Assembly (NCBI RefSeq): GCF_037152535.1
Contig: NZ_JBBCMA010000001.1
Span: 1,674,001 to 1,738,000, forward strand
Direction: 5' to 3'
Source: Leclercia sp. AS011
GTDB taxonomy: Bacteria; Pseudomonadota; Gammaproteobacteria; Enterobacterales; Enterobacteriaceae
Length of the DNA: 64,000 nucleotides
Each line of letters opens with the position of its first letter. Positions within the stretch are counted from its first letter, which is position 1. The notes beneath the pieces are model-generated. The model was not told the DNA's origin. It was given only the letters and a program-made list of their open reading frames with translations, and did not search any database. A program made the translations under genes and the position numbers. Below are positions 33,772 through 47,153 of this stretch, piece after piece.

Positions 33772-34593
33772 TTACAATCCCTTAAGAAGCTTATCCACAA
33801 ACTCCGGCACCACTTCGCTCGCCAGTCCGTAGACTTTTTCCTCAAACTCGCTGCCCACCTGGCTCGGCTCAAGGTTCAGCTCCACCGTGTGCGCCCCGTG
33901 CAGCTTCGCCTCGTGGACGAAACCCGCCGCCGGATAGACGTGCCCGGAGGTGCCGATGGCGATAAAGACATCTGCCATGGCCAGGGCGCTGTAGATCTCA
34001 TCCATTCCCAGCGGCATTTCGCCAAACCAGACCACATGCGGACGCAGCGGAGAGGGAAACTGGCAGCAGTGGCATTTGTCATCGAGCGTCACATCGCCGG
34101 TCCAGTTGAAGACCTGCCCGCTGTTGGAACAACGTACCTTCAGCAGCTCACCGTGCATATGGATTACATTCTGGTTGCCCGCGCGTTCATGGAGGTTATC
34201 GATATTCTGCGTCACCAGCAGAAAACGATCGCCCAGCGCCTCTTCCAGCCTTGCCAGCGCCAGATGCGCCGCGTTAGGGGCAATCTCTGGCGACTGGAGC
34301 TGGCGACGACGGGCGTTGTAGAACGCCTGCACCAGCTGCGGATTACGGGCGAAGCCTTCCGGCGTCGCCACATCTTCTACGCGATGCTCTTCCCACAACC
34401 CGTCGGTAGCGCGGAAGGTTCGAATGCCCGACTCGGCGGAGATCCCCGCCCCGGTCAGGACCAATACTCTGGGTTTTTCCATCAATTCTGGCAGCGCCCC
34501 ATCCTGAAAGAAAATTCGCTGGCGTAAGCGTTCACGCAAGCGGCGTTTGTTTTTGCGAAAACGGCTGAGTCGATGTGACCGACGCGACAGCAT
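33772..34593 (-). CDS. cobB: NAD-dependent protein deacylase CobB (sirtuin)
   Basis: A 273-aa sirtuin that removes acetyl and succinyl groups from lysines using NAD+. Motifs: [14 protein letters not shown] (NAD), [12 protein letters not shown], catalytic His in HMHGEL, zinc cysteines in VRCSNSGQ and KCHCCQFP, then GTSGHVYPA. The basic N-terminal extension ([20 protein letters not shown]) marks the long isoform. Ends 15 bp upstream of the nagK stop region in the same orientation. Confidence 0.95.
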   Translation of the reverse strand: MLSRRSHRLSRFRKNKRRLRERLRQRIFFQDGALPELMEKPRVLVLTGAGISAESGIRTFRATDGLWEEHRVEDVATPEGFARNPQLVQAFYNARRRQLQSPEIAPNAAHLALARLEEALGDRFLLVTQNIDNLHERAGNQNVIHMHGELLKVRCSNSGQVFNWTGDVTLDDKCHCCQFPSPLRPHVVWFGEMPLGMDEIYSALAMADVFIAIGTSGHVYPAAGFVHEAKLHGAHTVELNLEPSQVGSEFEEKVYGLASEVVPEFVDKLLKGL

Positions 34594-34608
34594 AGTAACC
34601 TCGTATGG

Positions 34609-35520
34609 CTAACGGGTGAGATGGAGGAACGCGGCACCGCGCATCCCGCCGGCATCGCCGTGGCGCGCACGCTCAATGCGCGGCACGCGGGCAACCGGCA
34701 ACAGATGACGCGGCAACCGACCGGATAACCGCTCGGCGATGGCCGTAAAGTTCGATAATCCTCCGCCGATCACCAGCAGGTCAGGATCGACAATGGTCAG
34801 GATATTGCCCAGGCACACGGCAAGCAGATCGAGATAACGCTCCACGTGCTCAATGGCCTGTTCATCACCCTGCTCCCACAGGGTAATGATTTCCGGTGCC
34901 TGTCGTTTTTGATGATAGAAGTGTTCATAAAGCCATGCAAATCCGCCGCCCGAGAGGTAATTCTCGATGCAGCCGTGTTGGCCGCAGCCGCAGCGCACCA
35001 GCGGGAAATCGCGCCCGACCACCTCCAGCGCATCCACCGGCAGGCGGATATGGCCGAACTCGCCGGTGATGTAGCTGCGCCCGGTGACCGGTTTTCCGTC
35101 GACAACGATCCCGCCGCCGACGCCGGTGCCGAGGATCAATCCCATCACCAGCGGATACTGCTGGAACTCGTCATCCCAGGCTTCGGAGAGGGCAAAACAG
35201 TTGGCGTCATTGTCGAGGCGCACGTCGCGCTCAAGGAGTCTGCTCAGATCGGCGCGCAGCGGCTTACCGCTGGCGGCAGGAACGTTGGCGGCGTACAGCG
35301 TGCCGTCGTCGGTTTCCGGCATTCCCGGAATGCCAATGCCCACCGAGCCCTTCACGCCGAAGCGTTCATCGGCCTGGGCCACCAGCGCAGCAATGGCGGT
35401 TAAGAATTCATCGTAGCTTTCACGCGGGGTGGGAACACGGGTTTCCCACTGCAGTTTCAGGTGGGTATCGAATACGCCCAGCGCAATTTTGGTGCCGCCA
35501 ATATCAAATCCATAATACAT
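34609..35520 (-). CDS. nagK: N-acetylglucosamine kinase NagK
   Basis: A 303-aa ROK-family kinase that phosphorylates GlcNAc recovered from peptidoglycan. The N-terminal ATP motif [17 protein letters not shown], catalytic Asp in [12 protein letters not shown], and the ROK zinc motif [15 protein letters not shown] are visible. Start chosen at MYYGFDIGG, with GAGGAATG upstream. Lies between cobB and lolE. Confidence 0.95.
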   Translation of the reverse strand: MYYGFDIGGTKIALGVFDTHLKLQWETRVPTPRESYDEFLTAIAALVAQADERFGVKGSVGIGIPGMPETDDGTLYAANVPAASGKPLRADLSRLLERDVRLDNDANCFALSEAWDDEFQQYPLVMGLILGTGVGGGIVVDGKPVTGRSYITGEFGHIRLPVDALEVVGRDFPLVRCGCGQHGCIENYLSGGGFAWLYEHFYHQKRQAPEIITLWEQGDEQAIEHVERYLDLLAVCLGNILTIVDPDLLVIGGGLSNFTAIAERLSGRLPRHLLPVARVPRIERARHGDAGGMRGAAFLHLTR

Positions 35521-35536
35521 AAAGCATTCCTCTTTT

Positions 35537-35562
35537 GATCCGGCGGCAACGCTCACCGGATC
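35537..35562 (-). terminator. Hairpin between lolE and nagK
   Basis: TGATCCGG (35537-35544) and CCGGATCA (35555-35562) form a stem with a 10-nt loop in the lolE-nagK gap. T-run is weak; may be an attenuator or processing site. Confidence 0.5.
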
Positions 35563-35571
35563 ATGACGTAA

Positions 35572-38980
<3,409 letters not shown>

Positions 38981-39979
38981 ATGAAACAAAAAGCACTATG
39001 GATTAACCAGATAAAAGGGCTGTGCATCTGCCTGGTGGTGATTTACCACTCGGTGATCACCTTTTATCCCCACCTCGAGGCGCTGCACTCCCCGCTTTCG
39101 GTGCTGCTCGCCAAATGCTGGGTGACGTTCAATCTTTATCTCGCCCCCTTCCGCATGCCGGTGTTCTTCTTTATTTCGGGGTATCTGGTCCGGCGCTACA
39201 TTGACGAGGTGGACTGGAAAACCTGCGTCGACAAACGGCTCTGGAGCATTATCTGGGTGCTGGCGCTATGGGGCGTGTTGCAGTGGCAGGCGCTGACCCA
39301 TCTCAATGCGTGGCTGGCACCAGAGCGGGAACTGAATACCGCCTCGAACGCCGCCTATGCCGACTCGCTGAGCGGCTTTATCACCGGGATGCTCACCGCC
39401 AGCACCAGCCTGTGGTATCTCTACGCCCTGGTGGTCTATTTCACCCTCTGCAAGCTGCTGAGCCGCTGGAAGCTGCCGCTCATTGGGCTGCTGGCGCTGG
39501 TCAGCATCGCAATCAACTTCCTGCCGCTGCCGTGGTGGGGGATGAACAGCGTGGTGCGCAATATGATCTACTACAGCCTTGGGGCCTGGTACGGGGTGCA
39601 GCTGATGGCGTGGATGCAGGCCCGGGTGTGGCGCCGCGACGCGCTGGCGGTGGCGGCGTTCGGGGTGGTCTCCGTCGTGCTGTGGTTCGTGGGCGTTCCC
39701 CTGCCGCTGTCGCTGCTGTCGATCCTGCTGATTATGGCCCTGTTCTACCGCCTTGAGCAGCGTTTCACCGTTGGTCCTGACAACCTGCTCAACGTGGTGG
39801 GCTCGAATACCATTGCCATCTACACCACCCACCGCATCCTGATCGAAGGGGTCAGCCTGTTTATGATCCACCAGCTGAACAGCGGAACCTGGCCGGTATG
39901 GGCGGAGCTGACGCTGGTGCTATTGTATCCCTTTGCCAGCCTGCTGGTCTGCACCCTGGTGGGACTGGCGGCGCGTTAG
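38981..39979 (+). CDS. ycfT: YcfT-type acyltransferase-3 membrane protein, amber-shortened
   Basis: A 332-aa inner-membrane protein of the acyltransferase-3 family, with about ten spans and the conserved RMPVFFFISGYLVRRYID block and catalytic-type His in VVIYHSVITF. E. coli YcfT is 357 aa. Here TAG at 39977-39979 stops the frame where E. coli has Lys (RKLS...). The next 24 codons stay in frame and still resemble the YcfT tail (LSTALTGDFFFTPPARLTPV) up to a second TAG at 40052-40054. A single A-to-T change explains it. Confidence 0.88.
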   Translation: MKQKALWINQIKGLCICLVVIYHSVITFYPHLEALHSPLSVLLAKCWVTFNLYLAPFRMPVFFFISGYLVRRYIDEVDWKTCVDKRLWSIIWVLALWGVLQWQALTHLNAWLAPERELNTASNAAYADSLSGFITGMLTASTSLWYLYALVVYFTLCKLLSRWKLPLIGLLALVSIAINFLPLPWWGMNSVVRNMIYYSLGAWYGVQLMAWMQARVWRRDALAVAAFGVVSVVLWFVGVPLPLSLLSILLIMALFYRLEQRFTVGPDNLLNVVGSNTIAIYTTHRILIEGVSLFMIHQLNSGTWPVWAELTLVLLYPFASLLVCTLVGLAAR

Positions 39980-40173
39980 CTCTCCACTGCGCTGACCGGG
40001 GATTTCTTCTTTACCCCGCCTGCCCGTCTGACGCCGGTTCAGGCCACGCGCTAGCGCCCCTGCGGGGGCCTATTCACGCTGTGTGCGGTTACGGTTTGCT
40101 AATGTAAAACGATCAAGGATAATAAAGACATTGTGTATCAGTGATATGCCCACGAAGAGATCCTGACAAAGCC

Positions 40174-43100
40174 ATGCCAGAACAATATCGTTTTTCCCTG
40201 CCCGGCAAAGCGGGCGACCAACGCCAGTTGGGTGAACTGACCGGGGCAGCCTGCGCCACGCTGGTTGCGGAAATTGCAGAGCGCCATCAGGGACCGGTGG
40301 TGCTGGTCGCCCCGGATATGCAAAACGCCCTGCGCCTGCATGATGAGATCCGCCAGTTTACCGATCAGCTGGTCACCAGTCTTGCCGACTGGGAGACCCT
40401 GCCTTACGACAGCTTCTCCCCGCACCAGGAGATTATCTCCTCGCGCCTCTCCACGCTCTATCAGTTGCCCACCATGCAGCGCGGCGTGCTGATTGTGCCG
40501 GTGAATACCCTGATGCAGCGCGTCTGCCCGCACAGCTATCTGCACGGGCATGCGCTGGTGATGAAAAAGGGGCAGCGCCTGTCGCGGGATGCCCTGCGCG
40601 TCCAGCTTGATAGCGCAGGCTATCGCCATGTAGATCAGGTCATGGAGCACGGGGAGTACGCCACGCGCGGGGCCCTGCTCGACCTCTTCCCGATGGGCAG
40701 CGCGCTGCCGTATCGCCTGGATTTCTTCGATGACGAAATTGACAGCCTGCGCCTGTTTGACACCGATACCCAGCGCACGCTGGAGGAAGTGGAGGCCATC
40801 AACCTGCTGCCGGCGCACGAGTTCCCGACCGACAAAACCGCCATCGAGCTGTTCCGCAGCCAGTGGCGGGATAAGTTTGAGGTCAAGCGCGATGCCGAGC
40901 ATATCTATCAGCAGGTAAGTAAAGGCACGCTGCCAACGGGCATCGAATACTGGCAGCCGCTGTTCTTCAGCGAACCGCTGCCCGCCCTGTTCAGCTATTT
41001 CCCGGCCAATACCCTGGTGCTGAACACCGGCGATCTGGAGGCCAGCGCCAACCGCTTTGAGAGCGAAACCCGCGCGCGCTTTGAGAACCGCGGCGTGGAT
41101 CCCATGCGCCCGCTGCTGGAGCCTGAGCTGCTGTGGCTGCGCACCGACGAGCTGTTCAGCGAGCTGAAACGCTGGCCGCGCATGCAGCTCAAAACCGACA
41201 GCCTGCCGGACAAAGCCGCCAATACCAATCTGGCGTATCAACCGCTGCCGGATCTTGCCGTGCAGGCGCAGAATAAATCCCCGCTGGATAACCTGCGTAA
41301 ATTCCTTGAGGCCTTTACCGGGCCGGTGATCTTCTCGGTCGAGAGCGAAGGCCGACGTGAGGCGCTGGGCGAGCTGCTCAGCCGCATCAAAGTGGCGCCG
41401 AAACGGATCCTGCGTCTGGACGAGGCCAGCGGCACCGGACGCTATCTGATGATCGGCGCGGCCGAACATGGCTTTATTGATAAGCTCAATAATCTGGCGC
41501 TGATCTGCGAAAGCGATCTGCTGGGTGAGCGCGTGGCGCGCCGTCGTCAGGACAGCCGCCGCACCATTAACCCGGACACGCTGATCCGCAACCTGGCGGA
41601 GCTGCATCCCGGCCAGCCGATTGTCCATCTCGAACATGGCGTGGGCCGTTACGCAGGGATGACCACCCTCGAGGCTGGCGGCATCAAGGGCGAGTATCTG
41701 ATGCTGATGTATGCCAACGACGCCAAACTCTATGTGCCGGTCTCCTCCCTGCACCTGATCAGCCGCTATGCGGGCGGTGCCGAAGAGAATGCGCCGCTGC
41801 ATAAGCTCGGCGGCGACGCCTGGGCGCGGGCGCGGCAGAAAGCGGCAGAAAAAGTGCGCGACGTGGCGGCGGAGCTGCTGGATATTTACGCCCAGCGCGC
41901 GGCCAAGTCCGGCTACGCCTTTAAACACGATAAAGAGCAGTACCAGCTATTCTGCGACAGCTTCCCGTTTGAAACTACCCCGGACCAGGCCCAGGCGATC
42001 AATGCCGTGCTCAGCGACATGTGCCAGCCGCTGGCGATGGACCGGCTGGTGTGCGGCGACGTGGGCTTCGGCAAAACCGAAGTGGCCATGCGCGCCACCT
42101 TCCTCGCGATCGAGAACAACAAGCAGGTGGCGGTGCTGGTGCCAACGACCTTGCTGGCCCAGCAGCATTACGATAACTTCCGCGACCGCTTTGCCAACTG
42201 GCCGGTACGCATTGAGATGCTGTCGCGTTTTCGCAGCGCCAAAGAGCAGGCGCAGATCCTGGAGCAGGCCAGCGAGGGCAAAATCGATATTCTGATCGGC
42301 ACCCATAAGCTGTTACAGAGCGACGTGAAGTGGAAAGACCTGGGGCTGTTGATTGTCGACGAAGAGCACCGCTTTGGCGTGCGTCATAAAGAGCGGATCA
42401 AAGCGATGCGCGCCGATGTCGATATCCTGACCCTCACCGCCACGCCGATCCCGCGCACATTGAACATGGCGATGAGCGGCATGCGCGATCTGTCGATTAT
42501 CGCCACCCCACCGGCACGTCGTCTGGCAGTGAAAACCTTTGTCCGGGAATACGATAACCTGGTGGTGCGCGAGGCGATCCTGCGTGAAGTCCTGCGCGGC
42601 GGCCAGGTCTATTACCTCTACAACGACGTGGAGAATATTCAGAAAGCGGCCGACCGGCTGGCGGAGCTGGTGCCGGAGGGGCGGATCGCTATTGGCCATG
42701 GTCAAATGCGCGAGCGCGAGCTGGAACGGGTGATGAATGATTTCCACCACCAGCGCTTTAACGTACTGGTCTGCACCACCATCATCGAAACCGGGATCGA
42801 CATTCCTACCGCCAATACCATCATCATTGAGCGGGCGGATCACTTCGGTCTGGCCCAGCTCCACCAGCTGCGCGGCCGCGTCGGACGTTCGCACCATCAG
42901 GCCTATGCCTGGCTGATGACCCCGCACCCGAAAGCGATGACTACCGATGCGCAAAAACGCCTCGAAGCCATCGCCTCGCTGGAAGATCTGGGAGCGGGCT
43001 TTGCGCTGGCGACGCACGACCTCGAGATCCGCGGCGCGGGCGAGCTGCTGGGTGAAGATCAGAGCGGCTCAATGGAGACCATCGGGTTCCAGCTGTATAT

Positions 43101-43617
43101 GGAGCTGCTGGAAAATGCCGTCGATGCCCTGAAGGCAGGGCGCGAGCCGTCGCTGGAAGATCTCACCAGCCAGCAAACGGAGGTGGAGCTGCGGATGCCG
43201 GCCCTGCTGCCGGATGACTTTATCCCGGACGTGAATACCCGTCTGTCGTTCTACAAACGCATTGCCAGCGCCAAAGACGAAGCCAGCCTGGATGAAATCA
43301 AAGTGGAGCTGATTGACCGCTTTGGTTTACTGCCGGATGCGGCGCGCAACCTGCTGGATATCGCCCGCTTACGCCAGCAGGCGCAGAAGCTGGGGATCCG
43401 CAAGCTGGAGGGGAATGACAAAGGCGGCATGATTGAGTTTGCCGAGAAGAACCATGTCGATCCGATGTGGCTGATTGGCCTGCTGCAGAAACAGCCTCAG
43501 CACTACCGCCTGGACGGCCCGACGCGTCTGAAATTCACCCAGGACCTGGCGGAACGCAAAACCCGCATGGAATGGGTACGTAACTTTATGCGACAGCTGG
43601 AAGAGAACGCCGTCGCC
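40174..43617 (+). CDS. mfd: Transcription-repair coupling factor Mfd
   Basis: An 1148-aa DNA translocase that removes RNA polymerase stalled at lesions and recruits UvrA. The N-terminal UvrB-like region, the RNAP-interaction domain (about 475-545, ELHPGQPIVHLEHGVGRYAG) and the RecG-like motor are visible: Walker A GDVGFGKTE, DEEHRFG (motif II), TATPIPRTL (III), and QLRGRVGRS (VI). A C-terminal autoinhibitory domain follows. Start chosen at MPEQYRFSLPG (40174); the stop is at 43618-43620. Confidence 0.97.
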
Positions 43618-43626
43618 TGACCGACT

Positions 43627-43652
43627 GCCGGGCGACCTTGCTTTCGCCCGGC
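43627..43652 (+). terminator. mfd terminator-like hairpin
   Basis: GCCGGGCGA and TCGCCCGGC (9-bp arms) begin 7 bp after the mfd stop. The tail is only moderately T-rich. Confidence 0.65.
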
Positions 43653-43772
43653 CTTATCCCCCGCGCAATTTACAACTCTTTGCAATCCGCCTGGATTTCC
43701 CGACACGTCTATTCGCCATAATTATCAATTAACTTACAAATATTAATAATCTTATTGCTATGGATTCTGGTG

Positions 43773-44726
43773 ATGATGACGACTTCGCGTTTTACCCGTT
43801 GGATATCGGTAGTTGCGCTGCTTTCGACCCTGGCGCTGGCCCTGCCCGCACAGGCCAATACCTGGCCCCTGCCCCCTGCGGGCAGCGGTCTCGTGGGCGA
43901 GAACCGTTTTCATGTTGTTGAAAATGACGGCGGCTCGCTGGAAGCGATTGCCAAAAAATATAACGTTGGCTTTCTGGCGCTGCTGCAGGCAAACCCCGGC
44001 GTGGATCCCTATGTTCCCCGCGCGGGTAGCGTGCTGACAATCCCGCTGCAAACCCTGCTCCCGGATGCACCGCGGGAAGGGATTGTGATTAACCTGGCCG
44101 AACTACGTCTCTACTATTACCCGCCGGGGAAAAATGAGGTTACGGTCTATCCGATCGGTATTGGGCAACTGGGAGGCGATACCCTGACGCCAACCATGGT
44201 CACTACCGTGTCGGACAAACGCGCCAACCCCACCTGGACGCCGACCGCCAATATCCGCGCCCGCTATAAAGCCCAGGGTATCGATCTGCCCGCGGTGGTG
44301 CCTGCCGGACCGGAAAACCCAATGGGTCACCATGCGATCCGCCTTGCGGCCTACGGCGGGGTCTATCTGCTGCACGGTACCAACGCCGATTTCGGGATAG
44401 GCATGCGCGTCAGCTCCGGCTGTATTCGCCTGCGGGATAATGACATCGAGACGCTGTTCCGCGTCATTCAGCCCGGCACCAAAGTGAATATCATGAACAC
44501 GCCGATCAAGGTGTCAGAGGAGCCCGGCGGCGTGCGGCTGGTGGAGGTGCATCAGCCTCTGTCGAAGCAGCTGAATGACGATCCGCAGACCCTGCCGATT
44601 GTCCTGAATGCCGCCCTGCAGGGCTTCAAAGCCCAGTCAGACGAAACGGTGATGGAGCGTGCAATGGAAGCCCGCTCGGGGATGCCGGTGGATGTCACCC
44701 GACATTCGGAAACTCAGGCGCTATAA
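43773..44726 (+). CDS. ldtC: L,D-transpeptidase LdtC
   Basis: A 317-aa periplasmic enzyme that attaches Braun lipoprotein to peptidoglycan. A signal peptide (to about residue 28, ALALPAQA) precedes a LysM-like domain (FHVVENDGGSLEAIAKKYNV) and a YkuD domain whose catalytic motif is HGTNADFGIGMRVSSGCIRL with the active Cys. Start chosen at MMTTSRF; the extra upstream Met residues lack support. Formerly ycfS. Confidence 0.94.
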   Translation: MMTTSRFTRWISVVALLSTLALALPAQANTWPLPPAGSGLVGENRFHVVENDGGSLEAIAKKYNVGFLALLQANPGVDPYVPRAGSVLTIPLQTLLPDAPREGIVINLAELRLYYYPPGKNEVTVYPIGIGQLGGDTLTPTMVTTVSDKRANPTWTPTANIRARYKAQGIDLPAVVPAGPENPMGHHAIRLAAYGGVYLLHGTNADFGIGMRVSSGCIRLRDNDIETLFRVIQPGTKVNIMNTPIKVSEEPGGVRLVEVHQPLSKQLNDDPQTLPIVLNAALQGFKAQSDETVMERAMEARSGMPVDVTRHSETQAL

Positions 44727-44758
44727 AAAAACGCCCTGCATATGCAGGGCGTTTTTTT
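44724..44758. terminator. Bidirectional terminator between ldtC and bhsA
   Basis: ACGCCCTGCAT and its complement (44731-44752) are flanked by an A-run on the left and a T-run on the right, serving the two convergent genes. The ldtC stop codon abuts the A-run. Confidence 0.92.
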
Positions 44759-44789
44759 AGCAGTGGCATTAATGAGGGTTAAGCCAGGC

Positions 44790-45047
44790 TTATTTGTAGA
44801 TCACCGCAGTACCGTGCAGGTTGTTCGGGCCGGTAACGGAGGTGATACGGAAAGATTTCGCACCCATTTCATCCGCTTTTTGCGCTAACTGGTTTTCCAG
44901 AGAGCCCAGGTTAGTCCCGGCGTTCGCGGAGATGGTCCCCACTTTTTGTTGATCCGCAGGGGTAGACTGAACCTGTACAGCGGCGAAGCTGGCGAATGAC
45001 AGTGAGCTTAGTACGGCAGCGGCGATCAGTGTTTTTACGTTTTTCAT
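44790..45047 (-). CDS. bhsA: Multiple stress resistance protein BhsA
   Basis: An 85-aa DUF1471 (YhcN-like) outer-membrane-associated protein. The signal peptide is MKNVKTLIAAAVLSSLSFAS FA, then a strand-rich domain including GAKSFRITSVTGPNNLHGTA. In E. coli BhsA (ComC) lowers outer-membrane permeability to copper, alters biofilm and is repressed by ComR. Start chosen at MKNVKTL, same length as E. coli. Confidence 0.93.
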   Translation of the reverse strand: MKNVKTLIAAAVLSSLSFASFAAVQVQSTPADQQKVGTISANAGTNLGSLENQLAQKADEMGAKSFRITSVTGPNNLHGTAVIYK

Positions 45048-45089
45048 GTTATGAACCTTATGCAAGTGATGGGGAGGTCGTAAGCATTA

Positions 45090-45165
45090 ACTTAACGATC
45101 GATAACTAAATGATAAATGTGATCTGCATCACGGTCAAATTCTTTTTATAACGATCGTTAAAATA
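45090..45165. promoter_or_regulatory. bhsA control region: CRP site and TAACGATCG operators
   Basis: TGTGATCTGCATCACG (45118-45133) fits the CRP consensus closely. Two near-identical palindromes flank it: TAACGATCGATA (45093-45104) and the perfect TAACGATCGTTA (45149-45160). They lie between bhsA (minus) and comR (plus) and are candidate ComR operators; this is inferred from symmetry and position. Confidence 0.65.
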
Positions 45166-45288
45166 AAATTAAAAGCGTTTAAATTCATATTGATATAATG
45201 AAATTAATTTTATGAATTCAGCGCTGGCTGCAAGAAGGGATTATTTTTATAATGGTCATTCAACAAACCAACTGAGGTACAACGGCTC

Positions 45289-45924
45289 ATGACAACCGAT
45301 CATACGAGTTGCGCGAAAAAAAGCCGTGGCCGACCAAAAGTGTTCGACAGGGAAGCGGCGCTGGATAAGGCCATGACGCTGTTCTGGCAGCACGGGTATG
45401 AAGCAACATCGCTGGCCGACCTGGTCGCAGCGACGGGAGCCAAAGCGCCTACGCTGTATGCAGAATTTACCAATAAAGAGGGGCTGTTCCGCGCGGTGCT
45501 GGATCGCTATATCAGCCGTTTCGCCGCCCGCCATGAAGCGCAGCTGTTCTGCGAAGAGAAGCGTGTTGAAGAGGCATTGAAAGACTACTTCACCGCGGTG
45601 GCGACCTGCTTTACCAGCAAAGATACCCCCGCGGGCTGTTTTATGATTAATACCTCAGCGACGCTGGCGGCCTCATCGGAAGAGATTGCCCACACGGTTA
45701 AGTCTCGCCATGCGATGCAGGAGGAGACGCTGTGCCGGTTTTTAGAGCAGCGCCAGCAGCGCGGTGAGATCCCCGCTCAGTGCGATCCGCACAAACTGGC
45801 CCAGTATCTGAGCTGCATTCTGCAGGGGATGTCGATCAGCGCCCGGGAAGGTGCCAGCCTGGAAAAACTGCAAACTATCACGCAAATCACTTTGCGCCTG
45901 TGGCCTGAACTTCTGAAAGCCTGA
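45289..45924 (+). CDS. comR: TetR-family copper-responsive repressor ComR
   Basis: A 211-aa TetR-type regulator. HTH region: AMTLFWQHGYEATSLADLVA then ATGAKAPTLYAEFTNKEGLF. The C-terminal ligand domain has several Cys (FCEEKR, CFTSKD, GCFMIN), consistent with metal or redox sensing. ComR represses bhsA (comC), which is divergent here. Formerly ycfQ. Confidence 0.92.
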   Translation: MTTDHTSCAKKSRGRPKVFDREAALDKAMTLFWQHGYEATSLADLVAATGAKAPTLYAEFTNKEGLFRAVLDRYISRFAARHEAQLFCEEKRVEEALKDYFTAVATCFTSKDTPAGCFMINTSATLAASSEEIAHTVKSRHAMQEETLCRFLEQRQQRGEIPAQCDPHKLAQYLSCILQGMSISAREGASLEKLQTITQITLRLWPELLKA

Positions 45925-46123
45925 TTACCAGGGCGGCCTGCCGCCCTGCTCTCACCTGTTCCACTCCATCATCAGCCAAACCTTTTACAAAGATAGCCAA
46001 AAACTATCACCGCCATTCTGCCGCTTGCTATCCTTAAGGGGTAATTATTGCCGTGCTAATGATTAGGTACGTGATTTTTAACGGAGCTGTTCTGGCTATT
46101 CACATTCATAAGGAGAACAAAGA

Positions 46124-46279
46124 ATGATTTTGCTATTACCCTTTTTCAAAGTGTTAATGGTAATAACATTATTATTTGGTCTCTGGGTCTTATGTGGTGG
46201 GTCAGTTTTATTTGCTTTTCTTTCATTACTGATTACAGGATTTATGTTGCTGCGCCAGAATGACGAATTTGACCTGTAA
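46124..46279 (+). CDS. Small two-span membrane protein, 51 aa
   Basis: Not recognised by name. It reads MILLLPFFKVLMVITLLFGL, then a second hydrophobic stretch (GGSVLFAFLSLLITGFMLL) and a polar acidic tail (RQNDEFDL). AAGGAG precedes the ATG by 9 nt, and a strong terminator follows 25 bp after the stop. This gives the full signal set of a small expressed gene in a gap otherwise without genes. Confidence 0.6.
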   Translation: MILLLPFFKVLMVITLLFGLWVLCGGSVLFAFLSLLITGFMLLRQNDEFDL

Positions 46280-46303
46280 CCACCGATACCCAGCTTCATC
46301 TCT

Positions 46304-46354
46304 AAAAAAGACCTTATTCCCGACGGCCAGGCTGCGGGCGCTAAGGTCTTTTTT
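46304..46354 (+). terminator. Terminator after the 51-aa gene
   Basis: AAAAAAGACCTTA (46304-46316) and TAAGGTCTTTTTT (46342-46354) are exact complements around a 25-nt G/C-rich loop, ending in a T-run. The A-run on the left would allow minus-strand use too. Confidence 0.8.
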
Positions 46355-46360
46355 ATGGAT

Positions 46361-46395
46361 AAAAAAAGCTCCCCAGCCTGAGCGAATGGGGAGCT
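46361..46395 (-). terminator. ycfJ terminator
   Basis: AGCTCCCC (46367-46374) and GGGGAGCT (46388-46395) form a stem. On the minus strand a seven-T run follows, about 20 bp after the ycfJ stop. Confidence 0.85.
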
Positions 46396-46416
46396 AAACG
46401 CAGAGAACAGATTTTT

Positions 46417-46956
46417 TTATGCTTTGTTATTAAGTACCAGCTGACCATCACTGTTCAGCGGAATTTGTGTGCCGGGATCTTTATCCATGCGGATTTTGCC
46501 CTGCTGATCGCCAATTTTGTAGGTCACATCGTAGCCGAGCATTTTTTCTGATTTGTCATACACCGTCTTACAACGCTGCTGCGTCGAGGTGTAGGTATCG
46601 CGCTCCTGCAGGGCACCTTGCGCCTGGTTACCGGCATAGCCGCCACCCAGCGCGCCCACGACCGTGGCAACATCTTTACCGCGTCCGCCACCAAACTGAT
46701 GGCCAATCACACCGCCGGCCACCGCACCCAGCACCGAACCGGCAATACGGTTTTCATCCTGCACCGGACGACGGTGCGTAACGGTCACGTTACGACACTC
46801 CTGACGCGGCGTTTTTACCGTCTCTTTAATCGGTGTCGCCGAAACGACCTGCGCATACTGTGGGCCACGTTCAAAGACATTGAGACTGGCAACTGCCGCC
46901 ACGCCTAATGCGGCAGCTACGCCAATCCCTATACCTGCCACCATGGATTTATTCAT
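46417..46956 (-). CDS. ycfJ: Glycine-zipper outer-membrane-associated protein YcfJ
   Basis: A 179-aa protein with an N-terminal hydrophobic anchor (MVAGIGIGVAAALGVAAVAS) and a glycine-zipper domain (RIAGSVLGAVAGGVIGHQFG then GGRGKDVATVVGALGGGYAG), the RcnB/Slp-like family of envelope proteins. The C-terminus has a conserved Cys pair (ECRNV, QRCKTVYDK). Function unproven; linked to biofilm and envelope stress in E. coli. Confidence 0.9.
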   Translation of the reverse strand: MNKSMVAGIGIGVAAALGVAAVASLNVFERGPQYAQVVSATPIKETVKTPRQECRNVTVTHRRPVQDENRIAGSVLGAVAGGVIGHQFGGGRGKDVATVVGALGGGYAGNQAQGALQERDTYTSTQQRCKTVYDKSEKMLGYDVTYKIGDQQGKIRMDKDPGTQIPLNSDGQLVLNNKA

Positions 46957-47114
46957 GGGACAACCTCCTTTTTATTGCTATTGGTAACAATTCTCCTACC
47001 AAAGCGAGATGTTCGCAAATCAGAAAAGGGAGCAAAAATGTGGGAAGAACCGGGAAAATAGCGTGATTAGGAGGACTCTTAGGCCGCTGAGCCGTTTTTA
47101 GCAGTGCGATATGC

Positions 47115-47152
47115 TAAAAAAGCCCCTCCGCAGAGTGCGCAGGGGCGGAGGG
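47115..47152 (-). terminator. ndh terminator
   Basis: CCCTCCGC (47124-47131) and GCGGAGGG (47145-47152) form a stem directly after the ndh stop. On the minus strand a T-run follows (47121-47116). Confidence 0.85.
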
Positions 47153-47153
47153 T

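Noticed and set aside
40138..41928. A 596-codon open frame antisense to mfd
   Set aside because: It is a shadow of the G+C-rich mfd codons: no ribosome binding site, low-complexity His/Gln/Ala/Arg-rich composition, and mfd is certain on the other strand.
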